Below, piece after piece: positions 24,987-33,074 of a stretch of 64,000 bases of DNA; the stretch's first letter is position 1, and every line of letters begins with the position of its first letter. The translations under genes were made by a program, and so were the position numbers. The notes below the pieces were generated by a model. It did no database searches. It was given only the letters and a program-made list of their open reading frames with translations, and was not told the DNA's origin. Origin of the DNA: Phycisphaerae bacterium. GTDB taxonomy: Bacteria > Planctomycetota > Phycisphaerae > UBA1845. Location of the stretch: assembly GCA_029260015.1 (NCBI GenBank), contig JAJDEB010000034.1, positions 82,031-146,030 on the forward strand. The letters run 5' to 3'.

Positions 24987-27036
24987 TGCGATCAGCTTCC
25001 TGAGCCTTGGATCGCAATCCCTCGCGATCTAATTCAATGGCGAGACGCGTCACCGCGATTCCTTTGGCAGGTCGATCCTTAATGTATAGGGCGATCGTCG
25101 AATTGAGAAACATGGACTGAAACGGTTCGGCGCCGGTCAGCAACGTGTTGATCCGCGATGTTGCAGGTGATGTATCATTCGGCGGCTGCGGAATCAGAAT
25201 GTCAAGCACACTATCACTTCGGAGCACGCGTAAGGTCATCGGAGCTTCAACTGGAGCCATCAGGTTCTTCAAGTGTTGATTCGGGTTTTCAAAGTCCAGA
25301 AGAATCGCGTTACAGGCAAGAATCCTGTCGCCCGAAAGCAATCGGTTGGCGGCGACGCCATTTGAATCGACATTGACGACGACCACTTGCCCGGGAAGCA
25401 ATTCAGTTTGAAACTCGATTCCCCATCGTGAACCGTAAGGCTTTGGAGTGGTTCGCGTTTGAAGCTGACTCTCCCAAAACTGCAATATGCCGTGAAGAAA
25501 TGACGGCTGAACAATGACCAGATCGGTTGCCCTTCCGACGCGCTGCGTGTGTGCATGAATAGGCAGTACATCTTCTAGCCGTGGCGACTTGCCGAGACTT
25601 GCCTCGATGATTTCCTGGGCATGATCCGGCGACGTCGAAACCACAAACCAACCATCAATCGCCGCATACGAAGGTGCCAACTCTTCCGCGATGAGCGCGC
25701 CGATAGTGTCTCCCTTGGGTGCGGGTGGTCTTGCGGGCAGCGCAATCGTATGAACCTTTGGTGGATCAGGTTCGGCAGAATCACCGTTGGTCGTTTCGGT
25801 CGGCTGCTTGGATTCATTTGAGTTGCCGACGTACTTGTTAATCGCGGCGACGATCGCCTGACTGTCAACGGATTCCACCATGATCGCAGCACGAGGGCGA
25901 AGGTACTTGTCAGCGAAGTCTGCACCAATGATCACCGTGCAACGCGGACCCAGATTGGCAACAATGTCCTCATGGATGTCAGACTGGCCGCCCTCACCAA
26001 ACACGCCGATCATCTTGAGCACATCAACAATCTTGGGGTCCATCTTGGGATCACTAAGAAAATCCCTCCACTTGATAGACGTAGACCAACTGGCCAGCGT
26101 TGTTTGCGGCAATTGACGAACCTGTTGGAATTTTACGCGGGGCCGATAGTCTGTCGCGCCGTTTGAATTGAGCGGACCGACATGCGTCACTTCGAGGACG
26201 TTCTGCTGCCCCTGTAGCCCGACGGCATTGCTGGATGATGATGCCCACAGTGGCGAAACGACAGTTCCGGCTGACTTTGCGGCAGTTGCTTCCAAGGCTT
26301 GATCATGCCAGTACAGGCACGCCTTGCAACCCGGAGGCAACCCGGAAACGCACGTTCGGAATTGCGCATTAGATGCCAGCGGGGCATCGTTGCCACCGGC
26401 GAGCAGTTTGGCACTGCGGCGGAAAACTGATTTGTCATCCGACCGCTGCGAAAGAATCAGAATCCTGCGCGTTGCAGCCACCCACAAACCGCTGGGTGTT
26501 TGAAAGATATTGACGTCGTTGTCCTTTTCTTGCTTCTTGACGCGGCCCTTACCGGTCACCAAAGGCAACAGACGCTTGTTGTATTCGTCGATGATGATCA
26601 CACCGTCTTCGAGGTGATTCCAATCGGGCGCAGCGATCGCCAGTCTTTCTTTGAGCAACTCGCGAAGCGCCGCGTTGGAATCGAGTCCGAGCGCTTCGGT
26701 CAGCATTGCCTTCCAACCAACCGGGTTTCCCCCGCTGAGTTTCAGCATCAACTGGAGAATGCCGTCATCGTCGGTGTCGAGTTCGGTGGCAAGTATGCGG
26801 TCGGAGAATACGAATAGTCCCGCATCGGCTGGAACGTATTGTGCGATCCTGGGGATTCGGAAACGCGGAGGATCGCTGGCAAATACAGACGGCGCGACCC
26901 ACAAAAAAGCAGCGGCGATCACCAGGATAACTGCGTGAACGCGCCGCTGCTTGGTTTCTAATTGAATGCTTTGGGACCCGTTGAACTTACAACTCTTCCG
27001 CAGGCCGCTCGTCCGTTCCGGAATCGCCGGAACCAT
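24973..27036 (-). CDS. Exported protein with C-terminal PDZ-like domain, function unknown
   Basis: About 688 residues if the ATG at 27036 is used; ATG 27060 and the TTG at 27126 are also in frame. All these starts overlap the anti-sigma gene, and no start codon with a proper signal peptide occurs downstream of its stop. A hydrophobic segment ending WVAPSVFA suggests export or a membrane anchor. Residues toward the C-terminus (QVVVVNVDSNGVAANRLLSG, DRILACNAILLDF, PMTLRVLRSDS) read as a PDZ domain. No protease catalytic motif was seen. Genetic context (sigma, anti-sigma, then this gene) suggests an envelope-stress or cell-surface role; this is inference. Confidence 0.7.
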   Translation of the reverse strand: MVPAIPERTSGLRKSCKFNGSQSIQLETKQRRVHAVILVIAAAFLWVAPSVFASDPPRFRIPRIAQYVPADAGLFVFSDRILATELDTDDDGILQLMLKLSGGNPVGWKAMLTEALGLDSNAALRELLKERLAIAAPDWNHLEDGVIIIDEYNKRLLPLVTGKGRVKKQEKDNDVNIFQTPSGLWVAATRRILILSQRSDDKSVFRRSAKLLAGGNDAPLASNAQFRTCVSGLPPGCKACLYWHDQALEATAAKSAGTVVSPLWASSSSNAVGLQGQQNVLEVTHVGPLNSNGATDYRPRVKFQQVRQLPQTTLASWSTSIKWRDFLSDPKMDPKIVDVLKMIGVFGEGGQSDIHEDIVANLGPRCTVIIGADFADKYLRPRAAIMVESVDSQAIVAAINKYVGNSNESKQPTETTNGDSAEPDPPKVHTIALPARPPAPKGDTIGALIAEELAPSYAAIDGWFVVSTSPDHAQEIIEASLGKSPRLEDVLPIHAHTQRVGRATDLVIVQPSFLHGILQFWESQLQTRTTPKPYGSRWGIEFQTELLPGQVVVVNVDSNGVAANRLLSGDRILACNAILLDFENPNQHLKNLMAPVEAPMTLRVLRSDSVLDILIPQPPNDTSPATSRINTLLTGAEPFQSMFLNSTIALYIKDRPAKGIAVTRLAIELDREGLRSKAQEADRNESR

Positions 27037-27709
27037 TGTCTTGACGTTGCATTGCTTCATTCTGCGACCCGGAATGACTTTCAGAAACAGCACCACCATC
27101 GGTATCAGTCGCGTTCGAATTCGCACCGGTTGGTACAGAACCTATCAGTTCTTTTATCGCATCCTCGCTGTAGTCTTGCAATAGTGAAGCACCGTCGCGC
27201 GTGTCGTTGATGATTTTATTGCTCCTTGAACGCAGCAAATCGGCTTTCCTTTTCAGGTCAGCGTTATTGGGATCGAATTTCAGCGCTTCAAGCACATGCT
27301 CAAGGAGTTCTTCGCTCGATTTGACTTCATCTTGGACACCGAGAACACGGGGGCCATCGTTTGCCGGATCCGCTGGTTCGGATGTTTCGTCGCCATTGAG
27401 CCAGACGAACAAAATAAGGCACGCGGCCATCGCTGCAGGCAAGCCCACCCAAAGCGCCCGTGAAAACCTCAACGGACGACGGGCCGGTTTTTCAGTCGCA
27501 CACTCGACCAATCGTTCGGTGAATTCATCACTCAGCAACGGGGTTTCGCTATCGGTCGCGATCACATGGCCAGTCACTTCCAACAGCGCCAACTCGCGTC
27601 GGCACCGACCGCACGCCAATTGATGGGCTCCGAATTCCGTCGCCAACGACCCACTCAGTGACTTATCCAAATAAGCGTCGAAAAGATTTTGTGATTGTTC
27701 GCAGTTCAT
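26987..27709 (-). CDS. Anti-sigma factor, zinc-finger (zf-HC2) type
   Basis: 240 residues. The N-terminus has the anti-sigma zinc motif: MNCEQSQNLFDAYLDK then HQLACGRCRREL, giving His-x3-Cys-x2-Cys as in ChrR/RsrA-like proteins. One membrane helix (LPAAMAACLILFVWL) near residue 105 places the N-terminal domain in the cytoplasm and an acidic, low-complexity C-terminal half outside. It should sequester the sigma factor encoded 106 bases upstream. The 3' end overlaps the following PDZ-like gene. Confidence 0.85.
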   Translation of the reverse strand: MNCEQSQNLFDAYLDKSLSGSLATEFGAHQLACGRCRRELALLEVTGHVIATDSETPLLSDEFTERLVECATEKPARRPLRFSRALWVGLPAAMAACLILFVWLNGDETSEPADPANDGPRVLGVQDEVKSSEELLEHVLEALKFDPNNADLKRKADLLRSRSNKIINDTRDGASLLQDYSEDAIKELIGSVPTGANSNATDTDGGAVSESHSGSQNEAMQRQDNGSGDSGTDERPAEEL

Positions 27710-27815
27710 CTGTTGCTTGAACTCCAGGCCCTATAAGGCCAACTTAGTATCAACGAGGCCAGAAACGACAATTCGCTTTGAAGCGTAGCCGCTTAGTCTG
27801 CCTTCTCTACCTCTT

Positions 27816-28448
27816 TTAACCCGCTAACTCGCCCAGGATGCGGTGCGATCCAGACATTTCTTCAAGAGCGGGAGATAACATTTCCTTTAGCTTGGCCCGT
27901 GCACGATGCAGGTGGCTCTTGACCGTTGCAACCGGCGTCTCCAGTATTGTTGCGATTTCCTGACAACCCATTTGTTGTTTGTAAAACAACAAGACGGTGG
28001 CCCGTTGTGGCGGAGTCAGTTGTTCTACCGAATCCCAGATGATCTCTTTAAGGCGATTGGCTTCTTCGGTCGCCGCCAACTCGTGTTCCGGCTCAGGTTC
28101 GGATGACGCGTAACGCGTCCAATCCATCTCACCAGAGACCGCCCGCTTCTTCCGCAAGGTGTTCAACGTTACGCGATAGGCGATCGTGAACAGCCATGTG
28201 CTGAATCGATAGTCCGGGTTGAAAGAATCAATCGCCCCGAACGCTTTCAAGAATGCATCCTGGCAGATTTCCTCGGCGTCATGGTGGTTGCGATGCATCC
28301 GCCAGACGAACGCGAAGAGTCGCTGCTTGTGGGCGTCGATCAAGGCGCGCATGGCGGCTGCATCCTGGCGCTTTGCCTTTTGCACCAGGCGCAACTCCTC
28401 CGATCGATCCAAGGGGGCCGACCCTTCCTGCGATTTTTTCACATCCAT
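27816..28448 (-). CDS. ECF-type RNA polymerase sigma factor
   Basis: 210 residues, the typical ECF size. Region 2: LIDAHKQRLFAFVWRMHRNHHDAEEICQDAFLKAF and FSTWLFTIAYRVTLNTLRK, the core-binding and -10 recognition helices. Region 4: LTPPQRATVLLFYKQQMGCQEIATILETPVATVKSHLHRARAKLKE, with the -35 recognition helix PVATVKSHLHRA. The linker between them is short and acidic (SSEPEPEHEL). Likely regulated by the adjacent zinc-finger anti-sigma. ATG start; the gene is divergent from smpB with a 192-base intergenic region. Confidence 0.93.
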   Translation of the reverse strand: MDVKKSQEGSAPLDRSEELRLVQKAKRQDAAAMRALIDAHKQRLFAFVWRMHRNHHDAEEICQDAFLKAFGAIDSFNPDYRFSTWLFTIAYRVTLNTLRKKRAVSGEMDWTRYASSEPEPEHELAATEEANRLKEIIWDSVEQLTPPQRATVLLFYKQQMGCQEIATILETPVATVKSHLHRARAKLKEMLSPALEEMSGSHRILGELAG

Positions 28449-28640
28449 ATCACCCTGCCCGCCATACCACCTTGCCCGTTTGTACCCGAAAGATTCCGAT
28501 CCGTTGCGATCCGCGTCTTCCGTCCTAGAATGTTCTGCTCACTGGGACATTGTAGAACCCCATTGTGTCTTGGGCAGTTTGAAGGTCATTCTGTCATTGG
28601 GGATCACATTTTGCCCTAAGGATAGTTTCGGCAAAGACTT

Positions 28641-29105
28641 ATGTCCAAGAACAGCAAATCAGAATCGCCCTCCATCCGCAATAAGAAAGCTTCCCATAAA
28701 TTCGAAATTCTCGAAAAAATCGAATGTGGGCTGATATTGAGGGGTACGGAGGTCAAGAGTTTGCGTCAAGGAGGGGCTTCGCTGGACGAGGCTTATGCCC
28801 GAATCGACGGTCATGAAGTTTGGCTGATCGGAGCCAATATCCCACCGTACAAGCATGGCAACGTGATGAATCACGAACCCAAGCGGCCCCGCAAAGCCCT
28901 CCTGCACAAGCGCGAAATTCTCAAGCTTCTGCCCAAGGTTCAGCAAAGTGGTCAAACCTTGGTTCCACTGCGGATTTATTTCAACGATCGCGGTTTGTGC
29001 AAACTGACGCTGGCGTTGGCGCGCGGCAAGACCCATAGCGACAAACGACAGGATCTCAAGAAGAAGGACCAGATGCGCGAGATCAAGCGGGCGATGCGAC
29101 GATAG
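28641..29105 (+). CDS. smpB: SsrA-binding protein SmpB
   Basis: 154 residues. Oligonucleotide-binding beta barrel with KKASHKFEILEKIECGLILRGTEVKSLR, LIGANIPPYKHGN and the basic C-terminal tail (KTHSDKRQDLKKKDQMREIK) that enters the ribosomal decoding site. It carries tmRNA to stalled ribosomes for trans-translation. Usual length ~150-160. ATG start. It opens a plus-strand group with tag and nfi; the gap to tag is only ~23 bases. No tmRNA gene was found in this window. Confidence 0.96.
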   Translation: MSKNSKSESPSIRNKKASHKFEILEKIECGLILRGTEVKSLRQGGASLDEAYARIDGHEVWLIGANIPPYKHGNVMNHEPKRPRKALLHKREILKLLPKVQQSGQTLVPLRIYFNDRGLCKLTLALARGKTHSDKRQDLKKKDQMREIKRAMRR

Positions 29106-29128
29106 CCCTGCGATTGAAGGAATTCCCG

Positions 29129-29728
29129 ATGGGCAAAACGAAAGTTGCAACGAAGGTCAGGTGTGCGTGGGCAACCAATGAGTTGGCCGTCGAATACCAC
29201 GATTGTGAATGGGGAGTGCCCGTTCATGATGACCGCTCGCTGTTCGAGTTTCTGATTCTCGAAGGTGCCCAAGCCGGGCTCAGTTGGGACACGATCCTCA
29301 AGAAGCGCCCGCACTATCGCAAAGTCTTCGACCGGTTCAACGTTAAAAAAATCGCCAAGTACGATGAAAAGAAAATCAAAGCGCTGCTTGCTGACCCGGG
29401 CATCGTACGCAACCGACTAAAGGTCAATTCAACGGTCAGCAATGCGCAGGCGTTCCTGAAGGTACAGAAAGAATTCGGAACTTTCGACGCGTACCTTTGG
29501 GATTTCGTAGGCGGCAAGCCCATTCAAAACAAGCGGCGGAGCATGAAAGACGTGCCCGCAACATCTGCGGAGTCGGATGCGATGAGTCGTGACCTCAAGC
29601 GGCGCGGATTTGGTTTTGTCGGTTCGACGATCTGTTACGCTTTGATGCAAGCCGTCGGCATGGTCAACGATCACACAACCGACTGCTTTCGATTTAAGCA
29701 ACTCGGCGGCAAGCCAATCAAGCGATGA
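29129..29728 (+). CDS. tag: DNA-3-methyladenine glycosylase I
   Basis: 199 residues from ATG 29129, which has AAGGA eight bases upstream; an in-frame TTG at 29114 is rejected. Zinc-binding residues of the Tag family are present: Cys in VRCAWA, His in EYHDCEWG, and His/Cys in NDHTTDCF. Base-recognition and catalytic positions lie in LEGAQAGLSWDTILKKR. It excises 3-methyladenine from alkylated DNA to begin base-excision repair. The stop overlaps the nfi start (ATGA), so the two repair genes are coupled. Confidence 0.95.
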   Translation: MGKTKVATKVRCAWATNELAVEYHDCEWGVPVHDDRSLFEFLILEGAQAGLSWDTILKKRPHYRKVFDRFNVKKIAKYDEKKIKALLADPGIVRNRLKVNSTVSNAQAFLKVQKEFGTFDAYLWDFVGGKPIQNKRRSMKDVPATSAESDAMSRDLKRRGFGFVGSTICYALMQAVGMVNDHTTDCFRFKQLGGKPIKR

Positions 29729-30417
29729 AATTCAGACCAACACCCCACCGCTGGTCACTTTCGCCCAAGCAAGCAATTCGGGTTCAATCGCAACTTGCCG
29801 CCAAAATCATCGTTCGCAAACCCAGCAAGTCTTTGCGGTATATTGCAGGAGTCGATCTTGCCTTTACTCCGGGCATGACACACTGTGTCGCAGCCGCTGT
29901 CATTTGGGATCGTCAACAGAAAAATGTCGCAGAGTCAACTTACGCCAAGCGGGCTGTCCGCTTTCCATACATCCCCGGCTTACTCTCCTTTCGCGAGGCA
30001 CCGGCAGTGTTAGCCGCTTTGCGTAAACTTCGCCATCGCGTCGACGCTATCATGTGCGATGGACACGGGCTCGCCCATCCGCGGCGCTTCGGAATTGCTT
30101 GCCATGTCGGATACATTTGCAACGTCCCTGCAATCGGATGTGGCAAGAGTCGTTTGATCGGTGAGCATGAAGAACCCGCAATGCGTCGCGGTTCGTCACG
30201 CATTCTGAGAGTTGGAGATGAAAAAATTGGGATCGTGCTGCGTACGCGCGACAACGTCAAGCCGGTCTACATCAGCGTTGGTCATCTGATTGATCTGGAG
30301 TCGGCCCGACGGGTTTCACTCGATTGCGCCTGTGGTTTTCGCCTGCCCGAACCCACCCGACAGGCCGACATTCTCGTTGCAGAATTGACGCGAGCGGATG
30401 CTGACGGTACCAATTAA
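29725..30417 (+). CDS. nfi: Endonuclease V (deoxyinosine 3' endonuclease)
   Basis: 230 residues. The RNase H-like active site is visible: Asp in IAGVDLAF, Glu in SFREAPAVL and Asp in CDGHGLAHPRRFGIACHVG, with the wedge region VRFPYIPGLLSF. The enzyme nicks DNA one base 3' to deoxyinosine formed by adenine deamination. Later motifs GCGKSRLIGEHEEP and PVYISVGHLIDL are also family features. ATG overlaps the tag stop by four bases. A lipoprotein gene follows within 36 bases. Confidence 0.95.
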   Translation: MKFRPTPHRWSLSPKQAIRVQSQLAAKIIVRKPSKSLRYIAGVDLAFTPGMTHCVAAAVIWDRQQKNVAESTYAKRAVRFPYIPGLLSFREAPAVLAALRKLRHRVDAIMCDGHGLAHPRRFGIACHVGYICNVPAIGCGKSRLIGEHEEPAMRRGSSRILRVGDEKIGIVLRTRDNVKPVYISVGHLIDLESARRVSLDCACGFRLPEPTRQADILVAELTRADADGTN

Positions 30418-30453
30418 TTGGATACTGGATTGGACGCATTTGGAGGGCTCTCC

Positions 30454-30852
30454 ATGATTTCGGCACGCAAGAATTTCTTCGTCGGATTGGTCGCATTGGC
30501 GATTGTTGGTACTGGCTGCGCGCAGTCGAAAAAATCCGATTGGAGCGGAACTTGGAATTCCGAAGGTCGTGGGCCTGGCGGTAAACTTGAATGCGTTGTT
30601 GAGCCCGTCGATAGCGAATTATGGAAAGCAACCTTTACGGGTTACTGCAATCGCGAGTTCGCCTACAAAGTCAACATGGACGGTCGCAAGAAAAAGAAGC
30701 TGATTTTCTTTCAAGGTCAAGCCGATTTGGGGGAAGCAGACGGGGGTGTCTATACATGGACCGGGCAAATCAGCGGTGATACGTTTGTCGGGTATTACTC
30801 AGGAGCCAAGGGCAAGAAGGCCGGTAACTTCTTGATGAGCCGCAAGAATTAG
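30454..30852 (+). CDS. Small putative lipoprotein
   Basis: 132 residues from ATG 30454, chosen because GGAGGG lies six bases before it; the frame is open from 30418. Signal peptide with lipobox VGTGC near residue 22. The mature part is a small, Gly/Lys-rich beta-type domain (DWSGTWNSEGRG, ATFTGYCNREF, FVGYYSGAKGKKAGNF) without a recognised family. It follows nfi closely but is functionally unrelated as far as can be seen. A REP-like element begins 38 bases after its stop. Confidence 0.75.
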   Translation: MISARKNFFVGLVALAIVGTGCAQSKKSDWSGTWNSEGRGPGGKLECVVEPVDSELWKATFTGYCNREFAYKVNMDGRKKKKLIFFQGQADLGEADGGVYTWTGQISGDTFVGYYSGAKGKKAGNFLMSRKN

Positions 30853-30890
30853 TGCAGGCCCACGCGTCATCTTGTGGGTCGCGTTCCACT

Positions 30891-30970
30891 GTCATTCCCG
30901 CGGAAGCGGGAATCCAAGCCCCGCGCGGTACACATCGCTCGTTCTGGACTCCCGCGTGCGCGGGAGTGAC
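30891..30970. repeat. REP/REPIN-like palindromic element
   Basis: The 80 bases start with GTCATTCCCGCGGAAGCGGG and end with CCGCGTGCGCGGGAGTGAC. Each end is itself a GC-rich hairpin (TCCCGC GGAA GCGGGA; CTCCCGCG TG CGCGGGAG), and the two ends are inverted copies of each other. This is the layout of paired REP sequences (REPINs) and similar to the ATTCCC(N8)GGGAAT elements common in other bacteria. Located between the lipoprotein and the convergent metallohydrolase gene. Copy number elsewhere in the genome cannot be seen here. Confidence 0.75.
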
Positions 30971-31011
30971 AAATCCACTAAACGGGAATCATCGAACGTG
31001 CCTAGTGCGAA

Positions 31012-31773
31012 TCAAATCGTTCGCAAACAAGACACGCATTCCCTCGATGACACATCCAATGGGAATGACTTTCCAACCGTGTGGCGATGCGTTTCAAGCG
31101 CAATATCTGGCGTGTTGTTTTGACCGCTCAGGTGCGAGAGTGCGATCCATTGATGACGCTTGGTGGCAACGCGTCGCAAGACGTCAGCCGCCTCGCAGTT
31201 CGACAGGTGTCCGCCCTTCCCGCTAATCCGCGCCTTTAGAAACGCAGGGTACTGGCCCAACTCGAGCATATCCACGTCATAATTGCTTTCGAGATACGCA
31301 GCGTCTACTGACTCCAACAGGTCGCCAAGTTTCTCAAACGCGTAACCCAGGTCAGTGAGAATGGCCAATCGCTTCCCATCGTGCTCGACGATGAACACCA
31401 CGCCATCGACGGCATCGTGCGGCGTCGAAAACGTGTGGACTTTCGTCGCGCCGAACTCAAGCGTATCACCAGCGAAGTAATGACGAACGTCGTCGATTTT
31501 GCCAAGATTAGATTGCATCGCGTAGTGCGTGGGCCGGGTCACGTAGACGGGCAGGTCAAACTTACGATGAAAGACTCCGGCACATCGGATGTGGTCGCTG
31601 TGTTCATGGGAAATCAACAAGGCGTCCACATCGTGGGGAGATCGACCATGCTCGGCCATCCGCTGTTGAAGCTGCCGCCCGCTGACTCCGGCATCGAAAA
31701 GCAATCGAGCGTCGTCGGTTTCGACGTAGATGCAGTTGCCGTTTGACCCGGATTGGACGGAGAAAGTAACCAT
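31012..31773 (-). CDS. MBL-fold metallohydrolase, YycJ/WalJ type
   Basis: 253 residues. The zinc motif ISHEHSDHIRCAGVF, later ligands TPHDAVDGV, LTDLGYAFE and HLSG fit the beta-lactamase-fold single-domain group that includes YycJ (WalJ), thought to be a 5'-3' DNA exonuclease or phosphodiesterase. Begins MVTFSVQSGSNGNCIYVET, typical of that group. Family length ~255-265. The C-terminal LECVSCLRTI end is normal. It is divergent from birA with 112 bases between them. The in vivo substrate cannot be told from sequence. Confidence 0.85.
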   Translation of the reverse strand: MVTFSVQSGSNGNCIYVETDDARLLFDAGVSGRQLQQRMAEHGRSPHDVDALLISHEHSDHIRCAGVFHRKFDLPVYVTRPTHYAMQSNLGKIDDVRHYFAGDTLEFGATKVHTFSTPHDAVDGVVFIVEHDGKRLAILTDLGYAFEKLGDLLESVDAAYLESNYDVDMLELGQYPAFLKARISGKGGHLSNCEAADVLRRVATKRHQWIALSHLSGQNNTPDIALETHRHTVGKSFPLDVSSRECVSCLRTI

Positions 31774-31885
31774 GCGATGCGATCAGCTCAAAATCATTCG
31801 GATTCAATTGCAGCGAAAACGTTTAGCAGCACGGACAATGTTCGATCTATTGACCCGATGCCGCGTGTTAGCCTAACCTCCGACC

Positions 31886-32689
31886 ATGGACGTTGGAAGG
31901 CTAAATCCTGGGCAGGTCACCGAGAGGCTTTCGACCACGCGCATTCGCCGATCGATTGTTGTGCTTGATGAGGTCGACAGCACCAATCGACATGTTCTAG
32001 AAATGCCGGCCGGCTCGCTCGATGGTGTGGTGGTTATCGCCGAAAAGCAGACGCAGGGTCGTGGCCGTCGAGGCAATCATTGGCAATGTCCCGCAGGCGC
32101 CGGGTTGTTGTGTACGGTTGGACTGGCTGACAAGGATGGTTGTGTTGACGCTAACCTGCTTTCATTGGTCGTTCCCATCGCGCTGACCGAGGGCATTTTT
32201 GACGCGACCGGATTGCGCTGCGAGATAAAATGGCCCAACGATATCATGCATCGTGGGCTCAAGCTGGCTGGGATATTGATCGAGGCGCAGACCTCCGGTC
32301 GAAAATCGATTCGGTACGCGATCGGGTTTGGAATCAACTGTCTTCAGCATCGCGGGCATTTTGATGAATCGATTCGCGATCGGGCTACATCTCTGGACAT
32401 TGAATCAGACTCGCCCGTCCATCGCGAGGCAGTTCTTACTGCTGTGTTAAACGCACTCGACAAAAGAATGCAGCAATCTAAGCAATGGACGGCAGATAGC
32501 ATCTGCGCGGAATGGCGCAGCTTGGCGGCAGGGCTCGGTGGACGGTGCGTGATTCAGGAAAACGGGCGAACGATCTCGGGAAATCTGATCGACATCGACC
32601 CGACGGCGGCGATCATCGTACAGTTGGATGAGGGCGGAAGACGGTTGTTCAGCGCGGTCAACACGACGGTATTGAGCCTGAATATTTAG
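31886..32689 (+). CDS. birA: Biotin--[acetyl-CoA-carboxylase] ligase
   Basis: 267 residues. Catalytic core: DEVDSTNRHV, the adenylate-binding loop KQTQGRGRRGNHW and biotin/ATP residues in KWPNDIMHRGLKLAGILIE. A small C-terminal SH3-like domain (ENGRTISGNLIDIDP) completes the fold. There is no N-terminal DNA-binding helix-turn-helix, so this is a class I ligase without repressor function. It attaches biotin to the carboxyl carrier protein of acetyl-CoA carboxylase. ATG start at 31886. Confidence 0.94.
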   Translation: MDVGRLNPGQVTERLSTTRIRRSIVVLDEVDSTNRHVLEMPAGSLDGVVVIAEKQTQGRGRRGNHWQCPAGAGLLCTVGLADKDGCVDANLLSLVVPIALTEGIFDATGLRCEIKWPNDIMHRGLKLAGILIEAQTSGRKSIRYAIGFGINCLQHRGHFDESIRDRATSLDIESDSPVHREAVLTAVLNALDKRMQQSKQWTADSICAEWRSLAAGLGGRCVIQENGRTISGNLIDIDPTAAIIVQLDEGGRRLFSAVNTTVLSLNI

Positions 32690-33074
32690 CGATAATCGCC
32701 CTGTGAATTGGTGCGGTGACTGGTGGATTCGGGTCAAATCGCGCGTCTGTGGTGTTCGTCGCGTTCAATCTGGTTGAAACATTTCCTCAAGGGCACCCGA
32801 ATACCGTCATCGTAACAATGGTTTGTCGATTGCACCTTGCCGATACACATTTGGCAGTCATGTGGTGAGAAGTCGATCAAATCTTAGCCGATTGTTGTCA
32901 GAGTGGACGCCCTATCTGGCGACTGCTAGAATCGATTGTCAAGGAAAAGTTTCGCGATCCTACTAGATTTCAGGGGATCGGCTGAGTAAAAGAAATTAGT
33001 GAATAGAACGTACGCTGGAATACGTCAGTTGACGAGTTGCCCAGTTAATCAACGTGTGAGCGGGAGCAGATAAA
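32690..33074. other. Intergenic region upstream of clpC
   Basis: 385 bases without a credible gene. It should contain the clpC promoter. No convincing -35/-10 pair at normal spacing and no CtsR-type direct repeat was seen. GAGCGGGAG lies about ten bases before the clpC ATG and serves as its ribosome binding site. Confidence 0.5.

Noticed and set aside
30891..30970. CRISPR repeat
   Set aside because: Only one unit with inverted ends; no repeated spacers or cas genes.
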